A DNA stretch of 64,000 bases. Origin: Pyropia yezoensis (taxonomy: Eukaryota > Rhodophyta > Bangiophyceae > Bangiales > Bangiaceae). Made by a program: the position numbers and the translations under genes. The stretch's first letter is position 1; every line of letters starts with the position of its first letter. The notes beneath the pieces were generated by a model. That model made no database searches and was not told where the DNA came from. It was given only the letters and a program-made list of their open reading frames with translations. This document shows positions 34,469 through 46,524 of the stretch, in pieces. The stretch spans positions 19,411,816-19,475,815 of the forward strand of contig CM020619.1 in NCBI GenBank assembly GCA_009829735.1, given 5' to 3'.

Positions 34469-36639
34469 CGTCTATTTCTGTGCGTCGCGCAAGGAGCGCA
34501 GTAGGGGATGGGGGGGGAGGGGGTTCGTGAGGAGGTGCCGGGGGGGGGGGGGGGGTTGGGAAGGGGGACCGCGGCAGGCAGCGGCGGCGGCGGTGTCAAC
34601 GTGCGCAGGGTGGGCGAACCCCCCTCGTGGCGGCGGGCGGTCGAGGGGGAGGGAGGGGGGAGTGGCGTAGGGTGTCGGCGCAGGGAGACGCTCTGCCCCT
34701 CGAGGCTGGCGCCGTCGGGCGCGGAACCGGGGGGGGGGGGGTGGGAGGCAGGGGTGTGCCCGCCGCGGGCGGCCGGCCCCCTCCTCCTCGCCGCCGCCGC
34801 GCGACCGCTCCGTGGGCGCACTGCCGGGGCGGTTGGCGGGGAACAAGACCAACAGAACAAAAAAAAAAAGGGCTCTTGGGACGGGCGGGCAGGCGGCCGA
34901 CTCCCCCCAACCCCCCCCCCCTCCCCCCCCCCCTCCGCTCGGCAGACACAGCCGCGTCGGCGGCTCGCAGCGCGGCGCGGGCGCGCCCGTGCGGCGGGGC
35001 AGCGGCGGCGGCGGCAACCCCCCCGCGGGGCCGGCACCCGCCAGTGCCTGCCGCCGTGGCCGCCGCCGGGGGGGGCGGGCGCGGCGTGCCCCCCGGCTGG
35101 CACTGCACGGCAGCGGCGGCGGCACGCCACGGCGGCGCGGCGGGGATGCGGCGGCGGCGGGGGGGGGGGGAGCGGGTCGGGTCGGGTCGGGTCGGGGGAG
35201 GGGGAGGGGGGGGGGGGGGGGGGGGGGAGGAGAGAGAGAGCACCCGCGGGGCCGTGCAGACAGGCGGGGGAGCGGTGCCGGTTGGGGGAGGAGGGGGGGG
35301 GGGGGGTGGGCACAGCGAGGCACCGCCGGTGGAGTGGGCGGCCCGGTGGCCCGTCGGCGGTGCTAGAGAGGGGGAGGACAGAGTGGGGGAGCGGGGGGGG
35401 GTGGAGGAGGGGGGGGGGAGGGGGAATGGGGGGGGGGGGGGAGGGGACAGAGGCGCGCAACGACGAGGCGGCATCGTCTGTTACAGGTGAAACCCCATCG
35501 AAACCGCGGTTTCGATGGGAACTCGGCGGGCCTCGGAAGGCCTGTTGAGGGGAGGTCTCGATGGAAGCTCGATGGGAACTGGATGGGAAAGCCCTTCGAC
35601 GGGCCTCGATGGGAAATCCCATCGAGCATAAGCTCTTACAGTCTCGGTACGCCACACATAGTATCACGTTCCTTCTGTTTCGGTCTCGAGTGAATCGAAC
35701 ATTACGCAAGTACTGCCAGGCCTGGGCGCTGCTCACGCGGCCATTCTTCCAGCGTATCAGTGGGGTTCTTTTATTTTTTTTATTCTTCTATTACATATCC
35801 CTGCCCGTACCCCCGGGACTGGTAGTGGACTGGGGCGCACCCCCAGGCACAGCAATGGACGGGGAGGACCAAACGTGGTAGCGTTCCACACGTTGACGGC
35901 GATGTACACTGACCGACACACTGTGGAACGGGGGCGTGGCGACGCCTCTGACCGGCTCCCAGTGGACCGGCAGACTGCTGCCGTGCCTCGCCGCTCAATC
36001 GGAAGCACGACCGTCCGCCGCCGAGCTAGGTCCATCAGGGAGCACACCGTCACAGCACTCGCCTCAGGAGCCTGTGATACCACGCAGAGAATGAAAGGAG
36101 CAAAAGCGCACGGACACCAGTCACTTCGACAACGTCAAAATCCAACACGAACTCTCCACCCTATCGGCTACCTGTCGCCCCCGCCAGTAGAAATCCCTCG
36201 TAACGTCTCCGCCTAACCCCGTGATCATACCTCCAGAGCCATCCCTGACCAGTTCGCTCTCCCCGCCCGCCGCATGTGAGCATGCGCTCCACCGTAAGCG
36301 TAAGCTTGCCTCCCTTCGGCTGCCATTCCCACCGTGCGCGACGGGAAGAAAGGACGGCCACTGGCCGCCCCCCAATCACACTCTCTCCCCAATTTCCCAC
36401 ACCACAGCAGAAGGTAAGCCACGGGACGACCATAGCCTCAACTGGTCTGTCAGGTCTCGCTCACCAACACCTCGTCCAGCACTAACGCTACCGTTCTGTC
36501 AAACGCTCTCGAAAACACCCATCAACGCCTCTGCACTGCACATGCCGGCCGTTCAGTTCTGCGCCGACACCTCAATGACCGCCGTCCGTCAACCATCCAA
36601 AACCTCAACCCGGTGTGCACAGGTTGCTCTGGAAGAAGC
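34469..36639. other. Region between the kinase and the transposon gene
   Basis: 34500-35460 is dominated by G runs and carries no credible gene; the kinase promoter should be near its left edge. 35490-35640 holds the palindromic TCGATGGG repeat (listed separately). 35640-36640 is of ordinary composition with no recognisable ORF and probably includes the 3' side of the minus-strand transposon gene and the transposon's left end. Confidence 0.45.
35494..35640. repeat. TCGATGGG/TCGACGGG repeat cluster with 26-nt palindrome (copy A)
   Basis: Starts with a perfect palindrome at 35494-35519 whose half is CCCATCGAAACCG (centre CCGCGG). Many short elements follow: TCGATGGG, TCGACGGGCCTCG, and an inverted CCCATCGAG at the end. 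A second copy is at 57640-57830, and related TCGACGGGGC motifs occur at 40160-40200 and 40495-40545. Confidence 0.75.
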
Positions 36640-39117
36640 TCAAAGAAATTCCTCTTCCTCGAGAACCTCACCCATGCTGCCCAGAAGCGCGGTGTCATCA
36701 TAGTGTGGCTGGACCCAATCGGCGTCCGCATCTGGCTGGGGTGCCTCGGGATCTCCAGCAACGCTCCCGTTCGACGCATCAGCTCCGTAGCCCGGACCGT
36801 CTTCCACGCCACCGTCACACGCACCCCCTCCACTTCCAGCCGATGGACCGCCGCCACCACCGGCCACACGACCGCTGACCACATCGCCGCCGGCCACATC
36901 GCCGCCGGCCAAAGGACCGCCGACCACATCGCCGCCAGCCACATCACCGCCAGCCACATCGCCGCCGGCCACATCACCGCCGGCCACATCACCGTCGGCC
37001 GCGAAGCTACCAGCCGCACCACCGCCATCACCGCCGGCCACACGACCGCCAGCACCTCGTGAAACACCATCATCTGCGACAACCTCATCTGGGCCACCGT
37101 CATCCGTATCGGCGTCCACGGTGTAAGTGCCGTCGTCCGCGACAAGAAGGGCACGACGCTCGTCGTCGCCGTCGCACAGCTGCAGACCTTCTTCGGCGTC
37201 GGTACGGTGGCGCAAAAATTTGTTGACCAGGATCATATGCTCTCGCCAGCCCGCGTAGGAGCCGTCGTCATTTCCAGTACGACGGACCTTGCGAGTGCCG
37301 ACCGCCTTCTGAAATGATACACACGCCCAGTGTGCGATGAGCGCCACGTGCCCCATCGACGCGTTGACATATTCACTCTTCCCCACAGCCGCTGCCACCA
37401 CCCGACCGCTCTGGCCCGAGCGCACGAAGAGAGCCTTGAGTGCGGCATTCGTGGCTGTCTTGGCAGGCGGGGACTTGGCGTACTGCTCTTTCTCGAGCCA
37501 GCCGCGTGCCACGACCGGAGTGAGCTCTGCGACATCAATACCGAGCGAGTGGAAGTAGGCCATCATAGCGACTTTCCGCATAGCCTCCAGTAGGTGCCCT
37601 TTCACACGGTTCAGCTTCTCCGACACTGGCGCCCTCCTGTCTGCAGGCTTGCCGTCCGCATTGATGAAGAGGCGGCGACTCTCCATATACTCTTGTGCAC
37701 CCGCGCGATCAACGTGGAGGACGTGCTCAGTCGCTTGGTAGCAGATGTCCAACACTCTGGCCCCACTGGGCATGACGTACAATCCCTCGACGGCCGACGT
37801 AATATCGCTCACCATCATCTGCTTGGCAACGTCGCGCACACGTCGAACCTCATCCTCGTTCAGTGTGGCGAGTTCCAGCCGCTCGTCCTCGTCTGTCGGG
37901 TCCGCCGTGGTGCTGCCACCAGCCCGGCGGCCCCCATGCTCCGACTTGACACGACTGACGACGCCATTGACCACACCTTCGACCGTACCTTGCAGCTGAA
38001 CAACCGCGTTTGCCGTACGCTCATTGCCCACCCCTTGACTGTGCATGCTGGTCGAGATCCTGCCCACGGAAGCGCTGACATCGCCCAGCTGCTTCGACAG
38101 AGTGGCCAGCTGCGCGCACACGGGACGCATGCCCTCGAGAAGTGCCCGATTGAGGTCCTTCAGGGTTATCACCTGCGCCTTATCAACAATAGACGTGTGC
38201 AGGTCCCCCGTTGCGGGTACTGCAGCGGGCCCAATGGGCCGGGCGGAAGACCCAGCAGAGCGGGGCCGTGGAGGCGGCTCCACTGCGACGGCCTTGTCCA
38301 CGGAGAGCGCGCGCTTGGCACGAGCGCTTCCTCCCTTCGCAGGAGCCTTCTTCAAAGTCCTCTTCGGCTTTGGCAGCACAGCCTTCCTTGCCTGCCTCGG
38401 AGCGGCGGGTGCTTTCGTCAGCGATCTGTCCACAGCTCCTGCGGCTCCTGCGTTCAAGGGAGTAAACTTGAGAGTGCGTTGAGTCGCCGGCCCTCCCAGG
38501 CGTGCTTGGGGGGGGGGCGTCACGACTCCAAAAGGAGAAGTTACTGTACAGGCACTGACCAGACCGGGTGGGACGATCACGGCCGCAGTCCCGACGGGCG
38601 GGTGACTCCCGTCTGCCGCACGACTGTCCAGCGCAGCACGGCCAGACGGCTGGAGCGGCGTCAACGGCGACGTTGACGTCTCCGTGCGTGCGCGTGTCAC
38701 GGGGATGACCCCAGGTAGCCGGGATGCCATAGCTTGACCGCCACGACCCACAGAAGTCGGAACGGGACGACCCGAGCCCGCCATCGAAGAAGATGGAGCC
38801 GGGACCCAGCGAGGCGGCCGTACCATGTTCGCGCTCAATGTGGGCCCGATGGCCCCGCGAGGGCGGAGAGGTGGAATCGAAACGTCCCGCCGGAAAGCTC
38901 CTGATCGACGAGGGGGCGGGGCCAGGCCAGACGCGGTCCAAAAGGCATGAGGTCTGGGAGTGGGCGCGGGAGCGGGAGCGGGACGGTCGAAAGCTTCCGG
39001 CGTGGGCGGCGGCAGACTCCCTCGGTCTAGGAGCGTGGCTACTGTCCCATCGAGCTGCGACACGTCCTGAGAGGAAGGAAGATGGTTGACAATCTCTGGA
39101 ACGCGACGGTCCGGCAT
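36640..39117 (-). CDS. Unrecognised ~825-residue protein encoded divergently in the KDZ-like transposon
   Basis: One minus-strand frame, first ATG at 39117 (it also extends 11 codons upstream without ATG; a spliced 5' exon is possible). Residues 1-250 are Pro/Ser/Arg-rich. A basic Lys/Arg/Pro stretch follows (KAVLPKPKRTLKKAPAKGG), then a helical core (about 310-650): ALLEGMRPVCAQLATLSKQL, LATLNEDEVRRVRDVAKQMM, EKLNRVKGHLLEAMRKVAMM and YVNASMGHVALIAHWACVSF. The C-terminal ~150 residues are Gly/Asp-rich with tandem GGDVA/AGGDV pentapeptides and an acidic end. No known domain is recognisable. Its divergent placement 2.3 kb from the transposase start suggests it belongs to the same transposon, perhaps as an accessory DNA-binding protein; that is inference. 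Its 5' half is repeated at 47839-48307. Confidence 0.55.
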   Translation of the reverse strand: MPDRRVPEIVNHLPSSQDVSQLDGTVATLLDRGSLPPPTPEAFDRPAPAPAPTPRPHAFWTASGLAPPPRRSGAFRRDVSIPPLRPRGAIGPTLSANMVRPPRWVPAPSSSMAGSGRPVPTSVGRGGQAMASRLPGVIPVTRARTETSTSPLTPLQPSGRAALDSRAADGSHPPVGTAAVIVPPGLVSACTVTSPFGVVTPPPQARLGGPATQRTLKFTPLNAGAAGAVDRSLTKAPAAPRQARKAVLPKPKRTLKKAPAKGGSARAKRALSVDKAVAVEPPPRPRSAGSSARPIGPAAVPATGDLHTSIVDKAQVITLKDLNRALLEGMRPVCAQLATLSKQLGDVSASVGRISTSMHSQGVGNERTANAVVQLQGTVEGVVNGVVSRVKSEHGGRRAGGSTTADPTDEDERLELATLNEDEVRRVRDVAKQMMVSDITSAVEGLYVMPSGARVLDICYQATEHVLHVDRAGAQEYMESRRLFINADGKPADRRAPVSEKLNRVKGHLLEAMRKVAMMAYFHSLGIDVAELTPVVARGWLEKEQYAKSPPAKTATNAALKALFVRSGQSGRVVAAAVGKSEYVNASMGHVALIAHWACVSFQKAVGTRKVRRTGNDDGSYAGWREHMILVNKFLRHRTDAEEGLQLCDGDDERRALLVADDGTYTVDADTDDGGPDEVVADDGVSRGAGGRVAGGDGGGAAGSFAADGDVAGGDVAGGDVAGGDVAGGDVVGGPLAGGDVAGGDVVSGRVAGGGGGPSAGSGGGACDGGVEDGPGYGADASNGSVAGDPEAPQPDADADWVQPHYDDTALLGSMGEVLEEEEFL
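36860..37010. repeat. 15-bp tandem repeat coding GGDVA pentapeptides
   Basis: Tandem GCCGGCCACATCGCC-like units (with ACATCACC and AGCCACATC variants) give repeated Gly-Gly-Asp-Val-Ala in the minus-strand frame. It is a coding microsatellite within the unrecognised transposon gene. Confidence 0.85.
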
Positions 39118-41443
39118 AGCGACTGCCACGACGATGGGATGGTCGACCAACCGAGGAAGAAATGGAAGGAAGGACAGGAGAGCAAAGGGGGCAGGCGGCG
39201 AAAGAAGAGAGCTGCGTCAATTGGGGTGACAAGAGGATACGAGACCCGCACAGCTTCGCACATGGCTTCCCCACCCTCTTCAACAGAACCGTCCATCCAA
39301 TTCGTACCTGCAAAGGGGATGTTGCATGAGGCGCCAGATGCCCTCTCTGTGTCGCCGCCAGGATCAGTCCGAATGCTGGGTGCACAGCGCCCATCCTTGC
39401 AAGGGGGGGGGAGAGAAGGGGGCGGGGTGGATGGAGGCACCAACACCGTACGAGAGGACAGGAACAACCCACAGGGCTCATGCGCGGCCACAGGTCGCAC
39501 AGCAGCACTCTCAGACAGCGGAGCCGTTGTGAGCGAAGCTCTCAGGGCCCCAGACTCCAACCCAGGCGGAAGCCACCTCCTCGCGTCCGAGACGGAGTCC
39601 CACCTGGCCACTCATCCATCACCGTTCCCCTCACCACCTGTACGACTGACTGCGCACCGATTCACGTGCCCGATCCACACGCCGATCCCCGTCTCCCCCC
39701 CCCCCCTCTCCCGCCAGCCACCCACCCCCCCGCCACCCACCCCCCCGCCACCCCCAGCAACGCCTCAACCAGGCCGTGTTGCTGCAATCGTCGAGGTCAG
39801 GTTAAAGCGGAGGCCAGAACTCACCAGGAACGGGCTCTTGCAGCGCGAGGGCAAGTCTTCTGCGGAGCCACACAGCATCGCCAATGCCTGTTAGGGGCCA
39901 GGGACAAAAGAGCACGAAGCTGGTCCGCGGGGCAGCCTAAGAACCAAGGTGGACGACGGCTCGGGGGCCGCGGTTCCAGGCTGGCAGCCGTGCCATTGTC
40001 GAGTACACGCCGTCGGCCACCGTGTCGATTCCGTACTCTCACCCAATGGACGCGAGACCTTACATTTTTGACAGATACTCTGCCACTTGATTCTGCATAC
40101 TCAGCCAAGAGTGGTGCAATTAGGCCTGATCGTACACGACTTAAAGGAGTTTTTGTCCAGGGCGGAGCTCGACGGGTCGCGATGGGGCTCGATGGGATGC
40201 ACCGACGAGGACCGCGACCTGTAGAACTGCCCCCCCCCGCCCCGCCCCCCCCCCCCCCCTCTTCGCGCCCTCGCGGGCCACTGCCCCCCCGACCCCCCCC
40301 CCCCCCCGCACCCACCCGTCCGGGTGTGAGACAGTGCGTGTTTCAGTGGACCTCAACTGTGCGTGCGCCGGCTGTGTTCGGTCCCTGGTCGGCGAGTGGT
40401 GGTCGCGTCGGCTGTAGCTGCAGTTTTGCGCCCTCCGTGTTGGAACGGGACACGGGGGGACACGCCGGGTCCCGGCGGACCTGATCCGGTGCGAAGCGGC
40501 TCGACGGGGCTCGACGGGTCTCGACGGGGCTCGAAGGGACCTGTCGACGAGGACGGTGGCCTGTGCCTCTGCCCCGCACCCCCATCCGCCTCCAACCGGG
40601 GGTGGTGGCCCTCCCCGCCCACCCCCCCCCCTCCGCCTCCTTCCCAAGTGGGCGCTTGCGATTTGGCACGTTTGAGTGGACCTGAACTTTGAGTGCACCT
40701 GCTGTGCCAGGTTCTTGGTTGGCGTGCGCCGGCTGTGTCTGGTCCCTGGTCAGGGGGGTAGTCGGGATGGCGGCCACCCCCCCCCCCCCCCCATCCCATC
40801 CCCCCGCCCACCCGTCGCCAACTAAGGAGGTGGCCATTGTGCGCGCCTGAGTGGACCTCCATTGTGCGTACTGTGGACTAGTGTTCCTGTTCGGTGAGGG
40901 GTGGCCACGGGAGATGGCCATGCCCGTGTGGTTCACCGTTGTCCTGTGTTGCTGAAGATGGATCCCCGCCGTGTCGCTTGAGCGTGTTTTCGATCACACT
41001 GGCACAATGAGGAGGCTTACGCTGGCACTGCTATCCACAATGAATGAGAGGCTGCGGTGGCTTGTCTCTTCGACCCCCTGCGTGTTTATGGTTGAACTTA
41101 ACTGGTTTAGGTCCTGGGCCATCAGTCAGGGATGCGGCTGACGCCAAGTAGCCGGGGCGGGACACGCGTGACGTCTTTCCTGGTTGTGCCGCAGCAGCGA
41201 CGGGGAAGTGGACGGCAACACTACTGCATGGCGACGCTGTTTGCTGAGGTGAGTTTGACCTTGCTCTTGCTCCTTGGTGATGGTGTGCGCGCTGAAGTCG
41301 TTCGCTTGCGTGCCGGCCCTGGTGATGCACTCTCGATAGGCACTGACATTTTTATTCGTTATCCGCTCCAAGCTCTTCACAATGTCGTTGTTTGTTTGGT
41401 GGCCACGCCTGATTGCTCAGGTGCAATAGACTTTTGTGCCTCC
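39118..41443. other. Intergenic region between the two divergent transposon genes (copy 1)
   Basis: Non-coding. It contains long C runs (39690-39730, 40235-40310, 40775-40800), TCGACGGGGC-type motifs (40160-40200, 40495-40545), and a repeated phrase GCGTGCGCCGGCTGTGTCTGGTCC / TTCGGTCCCTGGTC (about 40360 and 40725). From 40950 the composition becomes ordinary toward the transposase. It should contain divergent promoters. Confidence 0.5.
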
Positions 41444-44400
41444 ATGCCCGGTGGCAAGCGAACGCGAGCCCTCGTGTGCTGTTTCTGTGGCTTTGAAGCG
41501 CGGACTCGGAATGGCCTGGTGCTACATCAAAAGGCAATCCACAAGAAGCAAGGCGGGAACGGAATTCCACCTTCAAAGCGGCCTTGCCTGCCTCTCCCAG
41601 CAGGTCGTGGGGGCCCTTCCGGGCCATCAGGCGATTCTCACCAGCCAGCAGCCACCTTCATAGGTCTCGGTGGTGCAGGTTCTGGAGAAGTTGGCGCTAG
41701 TGGAGCTGCTGGTGCAGCGGGCGGTGTGTCGCCCGCCCCCGTGCCGGTCGTAGGTGGTGTAGGGGGCGATGGCAGTGGACAAGTGGACGTGCCTGGGGCT
41801 TATTCGCTACCCGACGAGAGCGAAGGCTACGACGGTGCCATACGCGACGAGCTTTACGCGCTTATGGCGTTGACTGGCAACGGAGCGGAGGGCAATCAAG
41901 AAGTTCGTATCGGCGGTGGTGATGGGGTTCATCCGCGTGACTACGACTACCAATCCTTGTCGACTCGGGTGCGCAATCTTTACGAGGTACTGGACGACGC
42001 GGCTTGCTCTGTTCCACTTCTCGAGAGGCGCAAGTACAGTCGGCCTGGGCAGTTCAACACGAGGCGCCTGCGGGCGCTGCAGCAGTTCGTGCTCGGTATT
42101 GGCGGAGCAGGGATGTCCAGGCGCGAGCAAAAGCTGCTGTACGCATTCTTGTGTACATGGGACGATCACGAGGGCGAGTGCCCAATGGTGGCGTCAGAGG
42201 ACTTCTCTCTCCGCGAAGTGTTCCCGTCTGTCACCTCATTTATGAACGCACTGCGCGACGACCTTGACGAGGCGGCGCTCGATGCTGGCTGGATGAAGGT
42301 GCGCATCAAGGAGGGCGGGGTCGAGTACGAGGCGTACTACCGACCTGTGCTGAAGACGGTACTGAAGCTTCTGCGCACGTCCAAGTGCTTCGCAACGTGG
42401 AGCGGCAACGACGGTCCGGCCGGGCCGACGGATCGGCGTGCGACGCCGCTGGATGGCGACGCATTTCGGTTGTGCGAGAAAGACGTCATCGAGGCTCATG
42501 GAGTTCACGCCTTCGTCCTCGGGCTACACCTGTACAGTGACGCCAGTCAGCTCTCTTGGTCTGGAGGTATGTTTGGTCTATTGGCCGTTCCCTGGCGCCC
42601 ATGTGTGTGTCTTTTTGTTTCCGCAGGTTCCTGTGTGCTGTCCTGTTCGACGGCGCAGCCGATGCTAACTTAATAACTCGCGCCCGTCTCGTTTTGCTCT
42701 GCGTGCATTTCTCATCTTGGTTTTGTCTCAACCTACCTCCACTCCCACAGCCCACAAACTTTACCCTGTCCGCGTTCGGCTCGTCAACGACGTGTCGGGG
42801 GCTGTCACTTGGGTAACGGTGGCGTACTTTCCAGTGGTTCGGAAGCTGACCGAGACGGCTGCAGAAGACCGGTCCCGCCTGCGACGATGCGGCATTCTGC
42901 AGAGAGTGTTGTACGCTTGCTTGCGTACCACCATTGCGGCGAGCCACGTTGGCGTGCAGGTGCATGTCGGTGGCCGGACGTTGACTGCCTTTCCTCGCGT
43001 GCTTCTGTACGTGTGTGACCAGCCGGAAGAGCGGGCCGTGCTGTGTCTCAAGGCAGGCAAATGCCAGCGGCCGTGCACCCTGTGTGACGTCAGGGTGGAA
43101 GTCACAGGGACCTCCGAGGCACTCTCTGCCAGGGAGCGCAACGTCGTTGAGATGTTGGAGCGGCAGCTCGAAGTGTCATTTCTCAGACAACAAAACGTAG
43201 AGGGGCAGCGGCGCGAGACGCTGGAAGGTGATCACAGCCTCACGGGATTTGTTCCCGCTCTCGCTGGCATGGCTGGTCTCTCGAGCGCACCGTACCTTCT
43301 CTACAAGATGATCGGCTTTGACGCCCTGCACGTACGTTCCAGTTCTTGATGCACTGACGCGGGCTGTAGACAGGAGCCGGTGGGCCGGTTTGGTTGGTGG
43401 GAGTAGGGGCCTCCATCTTGCAACAGGTGTGGTCGGCTTGCCGTTCATGCCTCTCACCGTCCCGGCACCGCTTTCCCATGTGCTGGTCTTCTCCTCGCTC
43501 CCTCTTTTGAACTCCAGAGCAGGTTTTGGACCTCGGTGTGACGAGGATCATTGCTCAGAAGCTGGTCGAGGTGTTTCCGCACATTTGTCGAGGTGACGTT
43601 CCACTTGCCGGCTCTGACGCTGCCACGCGCCGCATCACGAACGCCAGACTGCAGCACCTGGGGCGGCGCAGTGCCGCTTGTAAGATTCCACCAGGGTACG
43701 TTGGTTCACTGCTTCCTGTGTTGACCCTGAGTGCATACTTCATCGATAGCGGACGCCGACCGGACGCCAGCCTGTCCGTACTAGGCAGTCCCTCACAATC
43801 TCTGTTTCGATTCCGTGCCACACTTTGCCTATGCTCCGTTCGACTGCGTATGGCTTTGGTCGCCCCTCTACAGGTTCTTCATTAAGGCGGACGAGACGCA
43901 GTCCGTGTACACCGGAAGGCATCAACGAGAAGGAGTGGCTACAATGGCTTTTTTGGTGGCGGGACTCTGGCGTCCTCTCGTCGGACGTCCTGTCGGTGCT
44001 GCATCAACTGGTGGGGCAACCCCACGAGGCGGTGACAATCCCACCAACTTCGACCAGGCCGAGGTGGCGGTTTCAAGCTCTGTCGGTGACCTGTCAGCCG
44101 AAGTGGACGGCGTCGCTGCTGTTGACGGGGGCGACAATCCCACCAACCTCGACCACGAAGAGGTGGCGGCTGGACGCTCTACAGAGGCACCATCGCACCG
44201 CGTGGAAGGCGATGCTAGCGCTCACGGGGACAGCCGGCCCACCAACGCCAGCAAGAAGGCCCAAGCTGCTTTCGATTGGGCTGCGTATCGTGCCGTCTGG
44301 AGGGATGTTCCTATTGACGAGGCTATCACCGCGATGTTTGCGGAATTTGCCTTGCTGCACGCGGAGCTGGTGGGGTCGGTTCGTTCCACTGCAGCACCCA

Positions 44401-45469
44401 CGATGACTTTGAACGTTGGCAAGGGCATCGCGGACCGGGCGGAGCGGTTTGTCATCAAGTATGTGACGCCGATCCTGGGACAACAACAGAGCATCAAGGT
44501 GCACAAGCTGATGTGCCACGTACTAGATGCCATAAGGATGCATGGCAACATCGAGAACGGGAACGCGGCCGTGAATGAGAGCTTGCACAAGGATGATAAG
44601 CCTTACTACGGCAGAACGAGCCGAGACTTGGACAACTTTACTGCACAGCTCGTTGTCCAGGCCCAAGGGTCCCGCGGCCTTTTGGAGCGCATTGCTGAGG
44701 AGGAAGATGACGCCGCTGCTTCGAGCCACGCGGAGAGCGTCGATGGGGAGGTTGCGGAGGCGGACTTCACGGACGACGATGACAGGGCATCGGGCCTTGG
44801 CGGCACCTGTCCCAAGAGTCAGGAAGAGAGCCAAGACGAGGAGCAGGACCCTCTCAGCGCCGGCGGCAGCCCTGGGCAGCCTTCCGGACGGACAAGGGCT
44901 TACCACCTTCCACTGGTCAGACTCTCTCGTCTTGCACTCGTCCCTGGATTGGCAGGCGTGGAAGCGGCTCTTGGTATGGACAGTGACGCCCAGGTGCGCG
45001 TCGCGTCGCGTGTGCCGTTCATCGCACGCTTTGACGACGGGACGGAGGCGCGCCAGTTGCTATACGCCTCACAGTCCTTCCGCGGCAGCCCGTGGTACGA
45101 CGCAGTGATGTATTCTCCCACAGGTGATGGCACGGCAGTGTCCGTCGGGGAGGTGCGGGCGATCGTGCGCAAGCCAGAGGGGGACATTGCTGTGCTGGCG
45201 GACATGCGGGTGGTCTCTCCTGCGCCTCGTTGTCCCTTGGTTGCCCGCGGCTGCACGCGCCTCGCGTGGCTTGTGCCTGAGGGCCAGGGCGACGTCTGTT
45301 TGCGAGCGGTGCCGCTGTCGTCAATTCGGCGAGTACTTCATGTTGTGCCTGACTTTCAAGACCTCGTCAGCAGACGCGGTCTCGAGGCCTTGCCGGCTGC
45401 CATGACGGCTCCTCCTGAAGAGCGGCTCGCAATGAGGTACTTCTTGAACGACTTTACGTTTGGGGCTGA
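41444..45469 (+). CDS. KDZ/Plavaka-like transposase, copy 1 (four exons, one frame error)
   Basis: Same gene as 50629-54655. Exons 41444-42566, 42751-43331, 43523-43695, and 43874 to the stop; introns begin GTATGT, GTACGT and GTACGT and end CCACAG, GAGCAG and CTACAG, and the phases agree (1, 0, 2). In this copy the last exon lacks one T in the run at 45453-45455, so the frame runs on past the proper TGA (45467-45469) into the minisatellite. The partner copy has the extra T and stops at once after RYFLNDFYVWG. The defect is probably a consensus error near the contig end. Domain description is in the entry for the intact copy. Confidence 0.8.
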
Positions 45470-45679
45470 TTTTTCGGCACCTCTGCTCACCACGGGAGCC
45501 ATCTTCTGCTCCGTCTGTGATGCCCACTCGCTGCGAGCGGCCCATCCTGCCTACCTCCCATCCGTGCGGCCGCCCATCACCAATCCGCCGGCGCCCCCAC
45601 CGCCCGGTCCCAACACGACAGTGGCGCTGCAGGACTCCTCCTCCACCGCATTCACGCTCCCGCCCTCCATCTGTACCAC

Positions 45680-46400
45680 GTTCGCGCTGCGGCCCTCGAC
45701 CTCCTCCAACGCGCGGCCGCTGCTGCTCTTCACCCCCACCCCGTCGGTGCCATCGCCCTCTCCCTACACGGCGCGGGCGCTCCCGCCCTCAACCTCCTCC
45801 AACGCGCAGCCGCTGCTGTTCTTCACCCCCACCCCGTCGGTGCCATCGCCCTCTCCCTGCACGGCGCGGGCGCTCCCGCCCTCAACCTCCTCCAACGCGC
45901 AGCCGCTGCTGTTCTTCACCCCCACCCCGTCGGTGCCATCGCCCTCTCCCTGCACGGCGCGGGCGCTCCCGCCCTCAACCTCCTCCAACGCGCAGCCGCT
46001 GCTGTTCTTCACCCCCACCCCGTCGGTGCCATCGCCCTCTCCCTGCACGGCGCGGGGCGCTCCCGCCCTGAACCTCCTCCAACGCGCAGCCGCTGCTGTT
46101 CTTCACCCCCACCCCGTCGGTGCCATCGCCCTCTCCCTGCACGGCGCGGGCGCTCCCGCCCTCAACCTCCTCCAACGCGCGGCCGCTGCTGTTCTTCACC
46201 CCCACCCCGTCGGTGCCATCGCCCTCTCCCTGCACGGCGCGGGCGCTCTCGCCCTCAACCTCCTCCAACGCGCGGCCGCTGCTGTTCTTCACTCCCACCC
46301 GTCGGTGCCCTCGCCCTCTCCCTGCACGGCGCGGGCGCTCCCGCCCTCTATCTGTATCACGTTGGTGCTGTGGCCCTCGACCTACTCCACCGCGCGGGCG
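45680..46400. repeat. 93-bp minisatellite, copy 1
   Basis: About seven units of 93 bp, each containing AACCTCCTCCAACGCGC, CTGCTGTTCTTCAC and CGTCGGTGCCATCGCCCTCT. Two single-base indels relative to the partner copy (near 46053 and 46302) switch the reading frame within it. Confidence 0.9.
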
Positions 46401-46524
46401 CTGCTGTTCCCCACACTCTGATCACTTCGTGGGCGCGGCCGCCCGTCTCCTCCGCGACAACCGCTCGGCTTCTCACGCTGGTGCTCGTCCCGTCGAGGTC
46501 GTGTCAGGACTTATCTTCGTAGTC

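Noticed and set aside
28959-34670. Plus-strand giant frames (for example 32074-33312, 33309-34670)
   Set aside because: They are shadows of the kinase gene and CCG repeats on the other strand, made of Arg, Ala, Pro and Gly only.
43815-46421. A single 868-codon protein fusing the transposase to the minisatellite
   Set aside because: It depends on a missing T at 45453-45455; the partner copy stops properly after FYVWG.
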